A stretch of DNA of 64,000 nt from Acidobacteriota bacterium (GTDB taxonomy: Bacteria; Acidobacteriota; Thermoanaerobaculia; Multivoradales; J023): contig JAJCXR010000041.1 of the NCBI GenBank assembly GCA_029263315.1, positions 1-64,000 on the forward strand. The letters run 5' to 3'. Positions 1 through 7,856 of the stretch are shown here, piece after piece. Each line of letters begins with the position of its first letter. The stretch's first letter is position 1. The notes under the pieces were generated by a model. The model did no database searches, was not told where the DNA came from, and worked only from the letters and a program-made list of their open reading frames with translations. A program made the position numbers and the translations under genes.

Positions 1-26
1 TACCTTGTGGTAGGCGAAGACGAAGT

Positions 27-1755
27 GTCTCAATCCCCCGAAGGGTCGACGGGCCTTTGCGACGAGGAACATTAGCACAAATCATGCTAATGCAATTGTC
101 TCAATCCCCCGAAGGGTCGACGGGCCTTTGCGACAGGATGGCAGAGGTTTGAACTCAGCTATTCGTTACATGTCTCAATCCCCCGAAGGGTCGACGGGCC
201 TTTGCGACACCCGGATGGCAACTCGACAATGGTGCGTATGAAGTGTCTCAATCCCCCGAAGGGTCGACGGGCCTTTGCGACTTTCTTTCTATAGTACCCT
301 ATCAGAAGGGACTAATGTGTCTCAATCCCCCGAAGGGTCGACGGGCCTTTGCGACGTTGAAGGAGTGAATCGGTATCGGTACATGTTAAGTGTCTCAATC
401 CCCCGAAGGGTCGACGGGCCTTTGCGACCTATCTGATACTCTAATCAGGTATGACTGCCCGTTAATGTCTCAATCCCCCGAAGGGTCGACGGGCCTTTGC
501 GACATGAAAGTAAAAAGAAACCAGATCGCGAACCCAGACAACTGTCTCAATCCCCCGAAGGGTCGACGGGCCTTTGCGACTACAACATTACCGCGTCATG
601 AAATTCCTACGAATTGTCTCAATCCCCCGAAGGGTCGACCGGTCTTTGCGACATTATGATCCAGAAACCCGCCTCGAAGCTTTGTGTTGTCTCAATCCCC
701 CGAAGGGTCGACCGGTCTTTGCGACCAGACCCCTGAAAAAGGCGATAGAGTACGGTTTCAAGTGTCTCAATCCCCCGAAGGGTCGACCGGTCTTTGCGAC
801 CTCTGCCTCGGTGCCTCACAATAAAGGATTTTACCGTGTCTCAATCCCCCGAAGGGTCGACCGGTCTTTGCGACAAATTCGTCAATGTGCACTTGGACCT
901 ATTTAGAAATGTCTCAATCCCCCGAAGGGTCGACCGGTCTTTGCGACGCCCGGTACGCCAAACCGAAATGCCGGGGGTGCAAAAAACAGTGTCTCAATCC
1001 CCCGAAGGGTCGACCGGTCTTTGCGACGAACTCGCCCCGACGAGGGTGAGTTTATAGAGGTGTGTCTCAATCCCCCGAAGGGTCGACCGGTCTTTGCGAC
1101 GGGGCGGTTGAAGCGTCGGGCCGATGGTTCAGTAGCTGTCTCAATCCCCCGAAGGGTCGACCGGTCTTTGCGACACGCACAAATCGAGCGGCATACAAGA
1201 AAGAGAGAGTGTCTCAATCCCCCGAAGGGTCGACCGGTCTTTGCGACTGTGCGGCTTCCTCAGCTATTACGCTGCAAGCAAGTGTCTCAATCCCCCGAAG
1301 GGTCGACCGGTCTTTGCGACGATTGAGCACCTTTTCGGTGGGGCACGGCGTTGGTGTCTCAATCCCCCGAAGGGTCGACCGGTCTTTGCGACAATGACCA
1401 AGCGCTTTTTTCCCCTCGTCGCCCTCATCCTTGTCTCAATCCCCCGAAGGGTCGACCGGTCTTTGCGACATGACATGGTCGACCATGTGGTCGATCACGC
1501 TGTCTCAATCCCCCGAAGGGTCGACCGGTCTTTGCGACGGGAGACAATCTCTCAAATGGACATGCCCATGAAAGTCTCAATCCCCCGAAGGGTCGACCGG
1601 TCTTTGCGACGGAGTTCGAGACATGCGTGACTACATCACTTCCGATTGTCTCAATCCCCCGAAGGGTCGACCGGTCTTTGCGACCGACCTTTCAGAAGGG
1701 TGCACGAAGCTCAGAAGTGTCTCAATCCCCCGAAGGGTCGACCGGTCTTTGCGAC
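27..1755 (-). CRISPR. Main CRISPR array, 24 repeats of 37 nt
   Basis: Twenty-four near-identical 37-nt direct repeats start at 27, 98, 172, 245, 319, 392, 467, 544, 616, 689, 764, 838, 911, 991, 1064, 1138, 1211, 1284, 1356, 1433, 1502, 1574, 1648 and 1719. Each begins GTCTCAATCC and ends CTTTGCGAC. The 23 spacers are all different and run from 32 to 43 nt, mostly 34-38. Repeats 1-8 carry GACGGGCC in the middle and repeats 9-24 carry GACCGGTC, with a single switch between 580 and 616. Read on the minus strand the repeat ends in ATTGAGAC, which resembles the ATTGAAAC-type crRNA 5' tag of type III systems, so I infer transcription leftward from a leader to the right of 1755. The array may continue beyond the left edge of the window. 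No cas6 is visible. Confidence 0.98.
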
Positions 1756-2318
1756 AGCTGGGCTTCTAAGCTACTGAAAACAGGGCCTTTAAGTACCCCA
1801 TTCCGCTAACCCCCTGCGAACGACCGTTCCTTTTTGCATCTCGCTCCCAGCCCCCAATCGCCAATTTTCCCGCAAGTCGTTGACTCCGTTGATCTTATCG
1901 GAATTCCCCGAGCTCCGCTAAACTCCCCCCCTTTTCGGGTCTCTCGGAGGTTAGCGGAAACGCCGTCATCGGCCAAGGCATTCAGGTTATCAAAGAGCAC
2001 AGCCTTCGATCTGGGTGGAACGCCCAACAGTGTAGCGCGTCGCATGGGCTGTGGCGAGGTTCTCCGTCAATTTCGACCTCTGACACCGCCTCTCCGAAGG
2101 CAACGAAATCCGACGCAAAGCGTTGATTCTAATGATATTTATGCTAGAATCACCAGGTTGATTCCGGCACCTTGTCGACTCTCTGCTCGGTGCCCGTCTC
2201 GATTCACAAACGTGGCCGACGCTTCGCCGCTCGGCCGAACCACAAACGAGAACGGCCCAGTGGTGGCCACCGCCAAGCAGACACCACCGGACCTGATCCG
2301 ACACAGGAGCGTTACCCT
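1756..2318. other. Leader-like intergenic stretch between array and first gene
   Basis: No convincing gene is seen here. It lies next to the GACCGGTC repeats that I take to be the newer end, so it is the expected place for the leader. It contains a perfect 10-bp inverted repeat, TTCCGCTAAC at 1801-1810 and GTTAGCGGAA at 1950-1959, plus a third near-copy (TCCGCTAAA) around 1914-1922. An AT-rich island lies at 2123-2152. Open frames through this stretch have no family resemblance and no good ribosome site. Confidence 0.5.
2123..2150 (+). promoter_or_regulatory. Candidate sigma70-type promoter / palindrome
   Basis: TTGATT (2123-2128) and TAGAAT (2145-2150) are separated by 16 bp in an otherwise GC-rich region and point toward the gene at 2319. 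The same segment holds an inverted repeat, GATTCTA at 2125-2131 with TAGAATC at 2145-2151, so it could equally be an operator or serve the array on the other strand. This is pattern reading only. Confidence 0.25.
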
Positions 2319-2654
2319 ATGCCGGACTGGTGTCATCTTACCCCACCACCCAACCGTCCATCGCAGGGCGAGCCAGCCTCGCCCTGCCACCCACGATTCG
2401 ACCCCCGCGTCCTCGAGCTGCGGGCCCTCCTCGCCGACCTCGATAGCTGCCGACGAGGGCTTTCGGCCCTGGCGGCGGAGCTGCCCCTAGCCAGTGAGCG
2501 CTTCTCCTGGCTGGCGGAAGTGCGCTCGGCCATCGAATGCGTACACATCGATCTGCTGGACGACGCAATCGAAACGTTGCAACACGTCCTCGACGCCGAC
2601 GAGATCACCTTGCGCAGGGATTTTCTGTCCCGCCGCAAGGCATTCAACGACTGA
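2319..2654 (+). CDS. Small helical protein of unknown function, CRISPR-adjacent
   Basis: This 111-aa frame begins at an ATG preceded by AGGAG about ten bases upstream. An in-frame extension to 2172 is possible but would encode a low-complexity basic stretch. I do not recognise the family. The N-terminal ~25 residues are Pro-rich; from about residue 28 (FDPRVLELRALLADLDSC) to the end it reads as amphipathic helices with many Leu, Ala, Glu and Arg residues. It lies between the main array and the RadC-like fragment and points the same way as the cas operon, so it may be an accessory gene of the locus, but nothing in its sequence states a function. Confidence 0.5.
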   Translation: MPDWCHLTPPPNRPSQGEPASPCHPRFDPRVLELRALLADLDSCRRGLSALAAELPLASERFSWLAEVRSAIECVHIDLLDDAIETLQHVLDADEITLRRDFLSRRKAFND

Positions 2655-2767
2655 ATGATTCGAGCTTCCGCCGTCGGAGGTTTCGGAACCACAGATCGTT
2701 GATCGTGGAACGCCGACCGGGTCGGCGCCGAACATCTCCGTCGACGGGCTCTATTCTGGAGCAGGCG

Positions 2768-3225
2768 ATGTTACAAAAAAGGTTTTTCAACGATCCGACG
2801 GATCGTTTGTTGGAAGTGGGAAGCAGCGCCCTCGACGATTTGGAGCTCTTTGCCGTCATCACGGGAAGATCGGGCTCCAACAAACTGCTCGCCAATCTGC
2901 GCACCCTGCTCGAAGACCGGGGAGGCCTGCCGGGCCTCCGCTATCTCGAGAGTAAGGAACTGGCTCGCCAGGGCCTGGGACGCCGCCAACGGGCCGCCGT
3001 TTTGGCGGCCTTGGAGCTTGCCCGTCGCCTGGCGCACGACCCCCCGAGCGGACAACCGATCCTATCGCGGCCGGAACGCATGATCGATCATCTCGGCCGG
3101 CGCTTCCATCGCCCGGGGCAAGAGGTTGTCGGTGCCCTCTATTTCGATACGCACCGCCGTTTGCTGGCCGAGCGGGAGCACTTCCGCGGTGGCCACTGTA
3201 GAGCGGCCATGGAGTCCATTCAGCT
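2768..3225 (+). pseudogene. RadC-like protein truncated by a CRISPR array
   Basis: Starting at an ATG with GGAG six bases upstream, about 150 residues match the RadC layout. There is an N-terminal helix-hairpin-helix-like region (DRLLEVGSSALDDLELFAV, then a LARQGLGRRQRAAVLAALEL segment), followed by the start of the JAB/MPN-like domain (EVVGALYFDTHRRLLAE, then EHFRGGHCRAAM). Full-length RadC continues with an HxH...D metal motif (HNHPSGD in the family), which is absent here. The coding sequence instead runs directly into a CRISPR repeat at 3226, and the frame continues meaninglessly through repeats and spacers to a stop at 3433. The family role of RadC is itself poorly defined. I read this as a broken gene cut by the second array; a functional truncated product is less likely. 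Confidence 0.75.
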
Positions 3226-3698
3226 GACTCAATCCCCAGAAGGGTCGACTGGTCTTTGCGACTTCCGGAAGGGAGCCAGCACGGGATCGGGCCTGACGAC
3301 ATGTCTCAATCCCCCGAAGGGTCGACCGGTCTTTGCGACGAGAATACAGCTTGGACAGGGACGGCAAGACCGAAGTGTCTCAATCCCCCGTAGGGTCGAC
3401 CGGCCTTTGCGACTAAGGCGGAGTGGGAGCTGATGATCGCGCCGTTTGATTGTCTCAATCCCCCGAAGGGTCGACCGGTCTTTGCGATGCGGAGAGCCGC
3501 ATATTCACGTTGAGTGGCAGCCGAAGAGGTCTCAATCCCCCGGAGGGTCGACCGGCCTTTGCGACGCGACACCCCTCCACCCACGTCGGAGGGAGAAACC
3601 TTGTCTCAATCCCCCGAAGGGTCGACCGGCCTTTGCGACTTGGGGAGTTGGAGAAAAGTCACTTCAACGCTACGTGTCTCAATCCCCCGAAGGGTCGG
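3226..3698 (-). CRISPR. Second, degenerate CRISPR array of seven repeats
   Basis: Repeats start at 3226, 3303, 3377, 3452, 3529, 3603 and 3676 and are the same 37-nt unit as the main array. Spacers are 36-40 nt. Most copies carry substitutions: the first has three mismatches, the third has CGTAGGG and GACCGGCC, the fourth ends GCGAT instead of GCGAC, the fifth has CGGAGGG, and the last is only recognisable for about 23 nt before it diverges at 3698. Decay at both ends and throughout suggests an old array no longer under selection or acquisition. Strand is given by analogy with the main array. Confidence 0.93.
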
Positions 3699-3737
3699 CC
3701 AGCCACTACACCCCGATGGGCTCCAAGTGTCATTCAG

Positions 3738-3767
3738 TTGTCAAAGATCCGCAAATCACCCTACAAA
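3738..3767 (+). promoter_or_regulatory. Candidate promoter of the cas operon
   Basis: TTGTCA (3738-3743) and TACAAA (3762-3767) are separated by 18 bp, in the ~290-nt gap between the decayed array and the cas10 start. No other feature is evident in this gap. Position fits an operon promoter; sequence support is modest. Confidence 0.3.
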
Positions 3768-3990
3768 GATACAGACCCCAAACCAACGAAAAGGGACGAT
3801 CCCAACTTTTTCCAAGATTCATCTCCTCCCTTCTCCTCCCACTCGGGTCTATGGACTTAGGTGCCACCAAGAAACAAGCGGGACGATCGGACCACCAACG
3901 ATCTTCCCTACATGCTTCGCTTCTTGAGTGCACCGGATGGGTCCCTAGAAGAGCACCATTTGAATCTGCGGGTTGAGCCCGGACGACGGC

Positions 3991-5613
3991 ATGGAGGGCA
4001 TTGTGGAAGCGATGATCGAAGACACGACGAAGAGGGCGAGGGAATTGATCGCGGGATTTGCTCGCGCCTTGGACCGAGAAGCGGACGCGGCCATTGAGGC
4101 CTTTGTCACGACGGGCCAGGGCGAGTTGCCCGGCGAGGCTTGGTTGCTGGGTTGGGACGTTAACAGTGTGCACGGTTATGTGTTCGGCACCGGCAATGCC
4201 ATGGCGATTCGCGGTGCCAGCGAAGTGCTCAAGGACATCGATCGGATGGCACGCGAAGGCAAGATCGCAGGGCTCCATCGCGAGCAGATTCTCTATGCCG
4301 GCGGCGGTGGAGGCATCGCGGTGGTCTCGAAGAAGCAGAGCGAGGAGTTGGTCGCCACGTTCCACAGGCTTTTCGCCGAGAGGAGCCTGGTGGCGACGTG
4401 CACCGTCCATGCTCGTCCCATTGATAGGTCAGATTTTGGGCAACAGGTGAGTCGACTGCGGCGGGCCATGTCGCGCCGGCGCAGCCTCGTAGGGCCGGAT
4501 CCAGAAGGGCCGGTGCCATTTCTTGCAGTGCTTTGCGAGGTTTGTGGCTGGCGGGCCGCGGCCGGGCTTTCGATGCGGGGAGAAGTCCCAGCCAGGGCTG
4601 GGCGGGCCGAATGTGCGCCTTGCCAAGTGGCGATCAAGGCAGGCCAGCAGACCGTAGCGGGTCGGGCGGAGGAGACAGAGTTCGAGCAGATCGCCAGCGA
4701 GGACAATCTCCTAGGGGTGATCTATCTGGATGGCAATGGCATTGGAGCCACCATTGCGAAGCTCAAGACTCCCCTCGCCTACGCGAGATTCTCCACCGCC
4801 ATCGACCAGCTCTTCGTGCGCAGCTTCGAGGTCGTACGCAAGGCCTACCAGCTGCGAGACCGTGGCGATGCAACGAGCCAGGGCCTCTTCGACTTCCAAA
4901 ACCCCATCGCCGGCGGCGACGACTGGGTGCTCATTGTTCCCGGCAATCTCGCCGTCCCCCTAGCGCGGGATTTCCTGGCGACACTCGAATCGGAGAGCGA
5001 CAACGATCCGGTGCTCGACGAGTTGCGTGATGGACAGATCGGCGCCGCAGCAGGCGTTGCCTTGGGCAAAAAATCGATGCCCATTCGCTATCTGATCGAC
5101 GAATCCGAAGACTTGCTCAAGAGCGCCAAGAAGATCATCTACACCTCGCGAGAGAAAGGCCAAGCAGGCGTTCGCAGCAGCCTCGATTTCGGCCTGGTGG
5201 ACGATGGCGTCGCCCGTTGTGGCGACCGTCCCGACGGAGGCTCCGGCAAGTCTGGATCTCTGCGGCTCACCGGCAAACCCTATGCCCTGGACCAGCTGAA
5301 AAACCTTTCCGAGCGACGCATTGTCTGGGATGGCTTGCCGTCGAGCCAGCGCCATGCCGTGGTCAGGATAGCCGACGGCGGCCCCCATCAGGTTCGCAAT
5401 CATTTGTTGTATCAGGTTGCTCGGCTCGACTCATGGAGAAAAGCGGCAGAAGCCTTCGGCGGTGCCGACGTTGCAACCGATCCAGACCGACTCTTCGCAG
5501 CCTTGGTGCCCAAGGTCGGTGAGCAATGGCAACTTGAGCTCCCCGACCTGATCGAGCTCGACGGGCACTGGAAAGAACCCAAGGACCTCATCAAAGAACG
5601 AGGTGAAGCATGA
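3991..5613 (+). CDS. cas10: Cas10-family protein, HD-less, with intact GGDD (type III)
   Basis: This 540-aa protein is the large signature subunit of a type III effector. Cas10 palm domains convert ATP to cyclic oligoadenylates when target RNA is bound. Visible features are a first palm-like region (GWDVNSVHGYVFGTGNAM, then YAGGGGGIAVV), a zinc ribbon with Cys182, Cys185, Cys208 and Cys211, and a catalytic GGDD at residues 308-311 inside IAGGDDWVLIVPGN. There is no N-terminal HD nuclease domain: only about 40 residues precede the first palm region, and no HD pair is seen. DNA cleavage by this subunit is therefore not expected. ATG 3991 was chosen over TTG 3973; ATG 4012 is also possible, as no start has a strong ribosome site. 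It opens an operon of overlapping genes, and its stop overlaps the next ATG. Confidence 0.9.
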   Translation: MEGIVEAMIEDTTKRARELIAGFARALDREADAAIEAFVTTGQGELPGEAWLLGWDVNSVHGYVFGTGNAMAIRGASEVLKDIDRMAREGKIAGLHREQILYAGGGGGIAVVSKKQSEELVATFHRLFAERSLVATCTVHARPIDRSDFGQQVSRLRRAMSRRRSLVGPDPEGPVPFLAVLCEVCGWRAAAGLSMRGEVPARAGRAECAPCQVAIKAGQQTVAGRAEETEFEQIASEDNLLGVIYLDGNGIGATIAKLKTPLAYARFSTAIDQLFVRSFEVVRKAYQLRDRGDATSQGLFDFQNPIAGGDDWVLIVPGNLAVPLARDFLATLESESDNDPVLDELRDGQIGAAAGVALGKKSMPIRYLIDESEDLLKSAKKIIYTSREKGQAGVRSSLDFGLVDDGVARCGDRPDGGSGKSGSLRLTGKPYALDQLKNLSERRIVWDGLPSSQRHAVVRIADGGPHQVRNHLLYQVARLDSWRKAAEAFGGADVATDPDRLFAALVPKVGEQWQLELPDLIELDGHWKEPKDLIKERGEA

Positions 5614-7364
5614 CCCGATATCGCTTGGTGCTCGAGCCCCGGGGATCCATCAAGGTGGGCGGCTACAGCGCCACCCATCGATCCGGCAGCATGACGGCAC
5701 GGGATGCACAAGGTCTGCTGGTGCCGGCCAGTGCGATCAAAGGGGCCTTGAGAGAAAGCGCCGCACGTCTGGTGCGCGCCACGGGCGGCAGGGTCCACAG
5801 CCACAAGGACGCGAAGCCGCCGGAGTCCGAGACCCGTGACATGGTCGGGCGTCTCTTTGGCCGCTTCGACATCCATCCGGGCAAACTGAGAATCGGTCCC
5901 TTGCGGGTCCTCGGCGAGCACGCCTTGGAGCCCTTGGCGGTCCGCCACCATGTCACTCTAGAACGGGCCACTCGGCAAGCGGCCAAGGGACGCCTCTTCG
6001 ATATGGAGGTCAGCCCACCGGGGATCGGTTTGCGATTCGAGGGTCTGATCGAAGCGTTGGAGCCCTTGGATGACGATGAGAAAGGCCTGCTGCAAACGGC
6101 CGTGCACCTTACTGACCAGGTTGGTGGGGGCCGTGGCCACGGCCTCGGCGTCGTCACCCTGTCGCTGATCGAGCTGGAGGGTTCAACCGCCCCGGCTGCC
6201 GAGCCCGCCGCCGCTGCAGAAGCCATCGCCAGCGGCTCGATCATCCTGGATCTGGTGCCCGAGGAACCTCTGCAACTGGGCGCGGCGAAGAACGCCAGCA
6301 ATCTTCAACGCAGCGACGGGGAGATTGCCGGGACCGTCACCAGAGGAGCGGTGGCGGCGGTGCTGGCACGCATCACGCCGAAGGCCCAGCGGGAGGTGGT
6401 CCTCGAAAGGGTTTTCGGAGGCTCGAAGCCGGCAGTCTTTGGCGTCGCACGCGTAGGTCGTAAGGCCATCCCGGCTCCCAACACGCTGTCAACACCCAAA
6501 GGGGATGGCGACCCGGTGGACCGCGCCCTCGATCTGGTCATCGAGGGATTGGGCTTTTCGAGTCCCCCACCCAAGGCCAACTATCGTACGGCCAAGGGCA
6601 CCTGGGCTAAGACCGTGAAGGGTTGGGAGGAGATGAAGATCCCCCGCCGCCTGATCACCCGGGCGGCGAGGGACCCGGTCGACGGTCGAGCCAGCGGCGG
6701 CCAGCTTTACTCCATCGAGACCCTCGACCAAAACTTCGAATCGGAGCCACAGCAGTTGGTCTTCGAGCTGCCGATCGATGGCTCGCCCGAACAGTTGGAG
6801 CACATCGTCAAGATTGCCCCCCATGGCCTGGTAGCCGGCGGCTCGCGGGGGCGCGGCTTGGGCCGCATGCGTGTCGTCGGCGTGCGACAACGGGAGGTCC
6901 AAAGCGTGGCGGCACGTCACCGGGCCTGGGCCGACGCTCTGTTGTCTAGAAGCCCTCGAGACCTCGACGAAGCGCAGGCCAAGGCCACGGGATGCCTTTT
7001 GGCCCTTGGTTTCATGGCCGTCAACCAGTGTCGGTTCGAGGAATGCCTCCGGGCTCTTGGCCTCGAGCTGTTCAGCGGCGAAGCCCGACGCCATCACCTC
7101 GGGGGCTGGAACACCCGTAGCAACTTGCCGCGCACCGCCGTTGGCGGCTTTGCCATGGGCTCGGTTTTCTTGGTCAGAACCCTCGACGGCTCCGATGCAG
7201 CCTCAGCCCTTGAAACGACCGAGCGTCAGGGCATCGGGCCCGGCCGCGCTGACGGCTGGGGTCGTGTCGTGGTTTGTCATCCGATCCATCTCGAAACCCT
7301 AAACCATCCCACACAAACCGAGACTCGAGTCGACGGTGCGTCCACCAATTCCAGGGAGGCATAG
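5610..7364 (+). CDS. csx10: Csx10-type RAMP protein with an extra N-terminal RAMP domain
   Basis: The protein is 584 aa, clearly longer than usual for Csx10 (about 350-450 aa). Residues 1-190 form one RAMP unit, with GLLVPASAIKGALRES at 35-50 and a glycine-rich loop GGGRGHGLGVV near 172. After an Ala-rich linker (about 195-208), residues ~209-584 follow the Csx10 plan: a segment resembling the DxxxGRAxxGxLYSxExL pattern (RDPVDGRASGGQLYSIETL), a second glycine loop GGSRGRGLGRM near 411-421, then GWNTRSNLP...GGFAMGSVF and GIGPGRADGWGRV near the C-terminus. Csx10 is the Cas5-like subunit of type III-D complexes that caps the crRNA 5' tag. The ATG overlaps the cas10 stop and follows GAGGTG. Confidence 0.8.
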   Translation: MTRYRLVLEPRGSIKVGGYSATHRSGSMTARDAQGLLVPASAIKGALRESAARLVRATGGRVHSHKDAKPPESETRDMVGRLFGRFDIHPGKLRIGPLRVLGEHALEPLAVRHHVTLERATRQAAKGRLFDMEVSPPGIGLRFEGLIEALEPLDDDEKGLLQTAVHLTDQVGGGRGHGLGVVTLSLIELEGSTAPAAEPAAAAEAIASGSIILDLVPEEPLQLGAAKNASNLQRSDGEIAGTVTRGAVAAVLARITPKAQREVVLERVFGGSKPAVFGVARVGRKAIPAPNTLSTPKGDGDPVDRALDLVIEGLGFSSPPPKANYRTAKGTWAKTVKGWEEMKIPRRLITRAARDPVDGRASGGQLYSIETLDQNFESEPQQLVFELPIDGSPEQLEHIVKIAPHGLVAGGSRGRGLGRMRVVGVRQREVQSVAARHRAWADALLSRSPRDLDEAQAKATGCLLALGFMAVNQCRFEECLRALGLELFSGEARRHHLGGWNTRSNLPRTAVGGFAMGSVFLVRTLDGSDAASALETTERQGIGPGRADGWGRVVVCHPIHLETLNHPTQTETRVDGASTNSREA

Positions 7365-7367
7365 CCC

Positions 7368-7856
7368 ATGCTTGCGACAACTCAAATTCTGACATTACAA
7401 CAACGCCAGGCGATCGATTTGGCGAAGGAAAGCCTGGTCCTCGGGGCGGAGAATCTGCTCAATGGTCTGGATAGGGCTGGCGCACCCAGATTGAGCCACT
7501 CCCAGGTTCGAAACTTGATTGCCATAGCCAATGAGACCGAGTCCCCGGCAGTAGTCACCAACTTCATTCGATATCAAATTGGTCGCGCTGGTAAAAATGA
7601 TGCTTGGGATAAGCCAGGGGTTTCTTCCACCGGCGATCAATTGATCGAAGAGATCGACAACGGAACCGTAGCGCAAGCCCTGAACCACGTTGAAACCGCG
7701 ATGGAAGAGTTACGCCAAAGCTTGGACCTGAGGTCGACGCAGTCGGCTCGCATGGCACTAATCCGACACTATTTAGGCTTTGTAAGTCGCTATCTCAAGT
7801 ATCTTGAAAAGACCCAACCCAAATCGAAAACCCGCAGAGATGGCGGAGGACGGTGA
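7368..7856 (+). CDS. Cas11/Csm2-like small subunit
   Basis: This 162-aa helical protein starts 3 nt after the csx10 stop with GGGAGG nine bases upstream. The segment LSHSQVRNLIAIANETESP, followed by FIRYQIGRAG, matches the pattern of type III small subunits (a TxSQxRN motif and a YQxGR helix), and the C-terminal helix ends YLGFVSRYLKYLEK, as in Csm2-type proteins. Cas11 subunits line the belly of the effector and stabilise target binding. It is somewhat longer than a typical Csm2 (about 120-150 aa). The last 15 residues are basic. Its stop overlaps the start of the next gene. Confidence 0.7.
   Translation: MLATTQILTLQQRQAIDLAKESLVLGAENLLNGLDRAGAPRLSHSQVRNLIAIANETESPAVVTNFIRYQIGRAGKNDAWDKPGVSSTGDQLIEEIDNGTVAQALNHVETAMEELRQSLDLRSTQSARMALIRHYLGFVSRYLKYLEKTQPKSKTRRDGGGR

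Noticed and set aside
390-1809. Overlapping open frames of 60-130 codons across the main CRISPR array on both strands
   Set aside because: They are translations of the repeat (for example SQSPEGSTGLCD and SIPRRVDRSLR); the 37-nt unit with its spacers leaves frames open by composition.
1834-2490. 218-codon frame over the leader-like region
   Set aside because: No ribosome site, no family resemblance and low-complexity composition; it overlaps the AT-rich island and the better gene at 2319.
3446-3976. Frames of 130-176 codons running through and beyond the second array
   Set aside because: Their first halves are translated CRISPR repeats and the remainder has no recognisable protein sequence.
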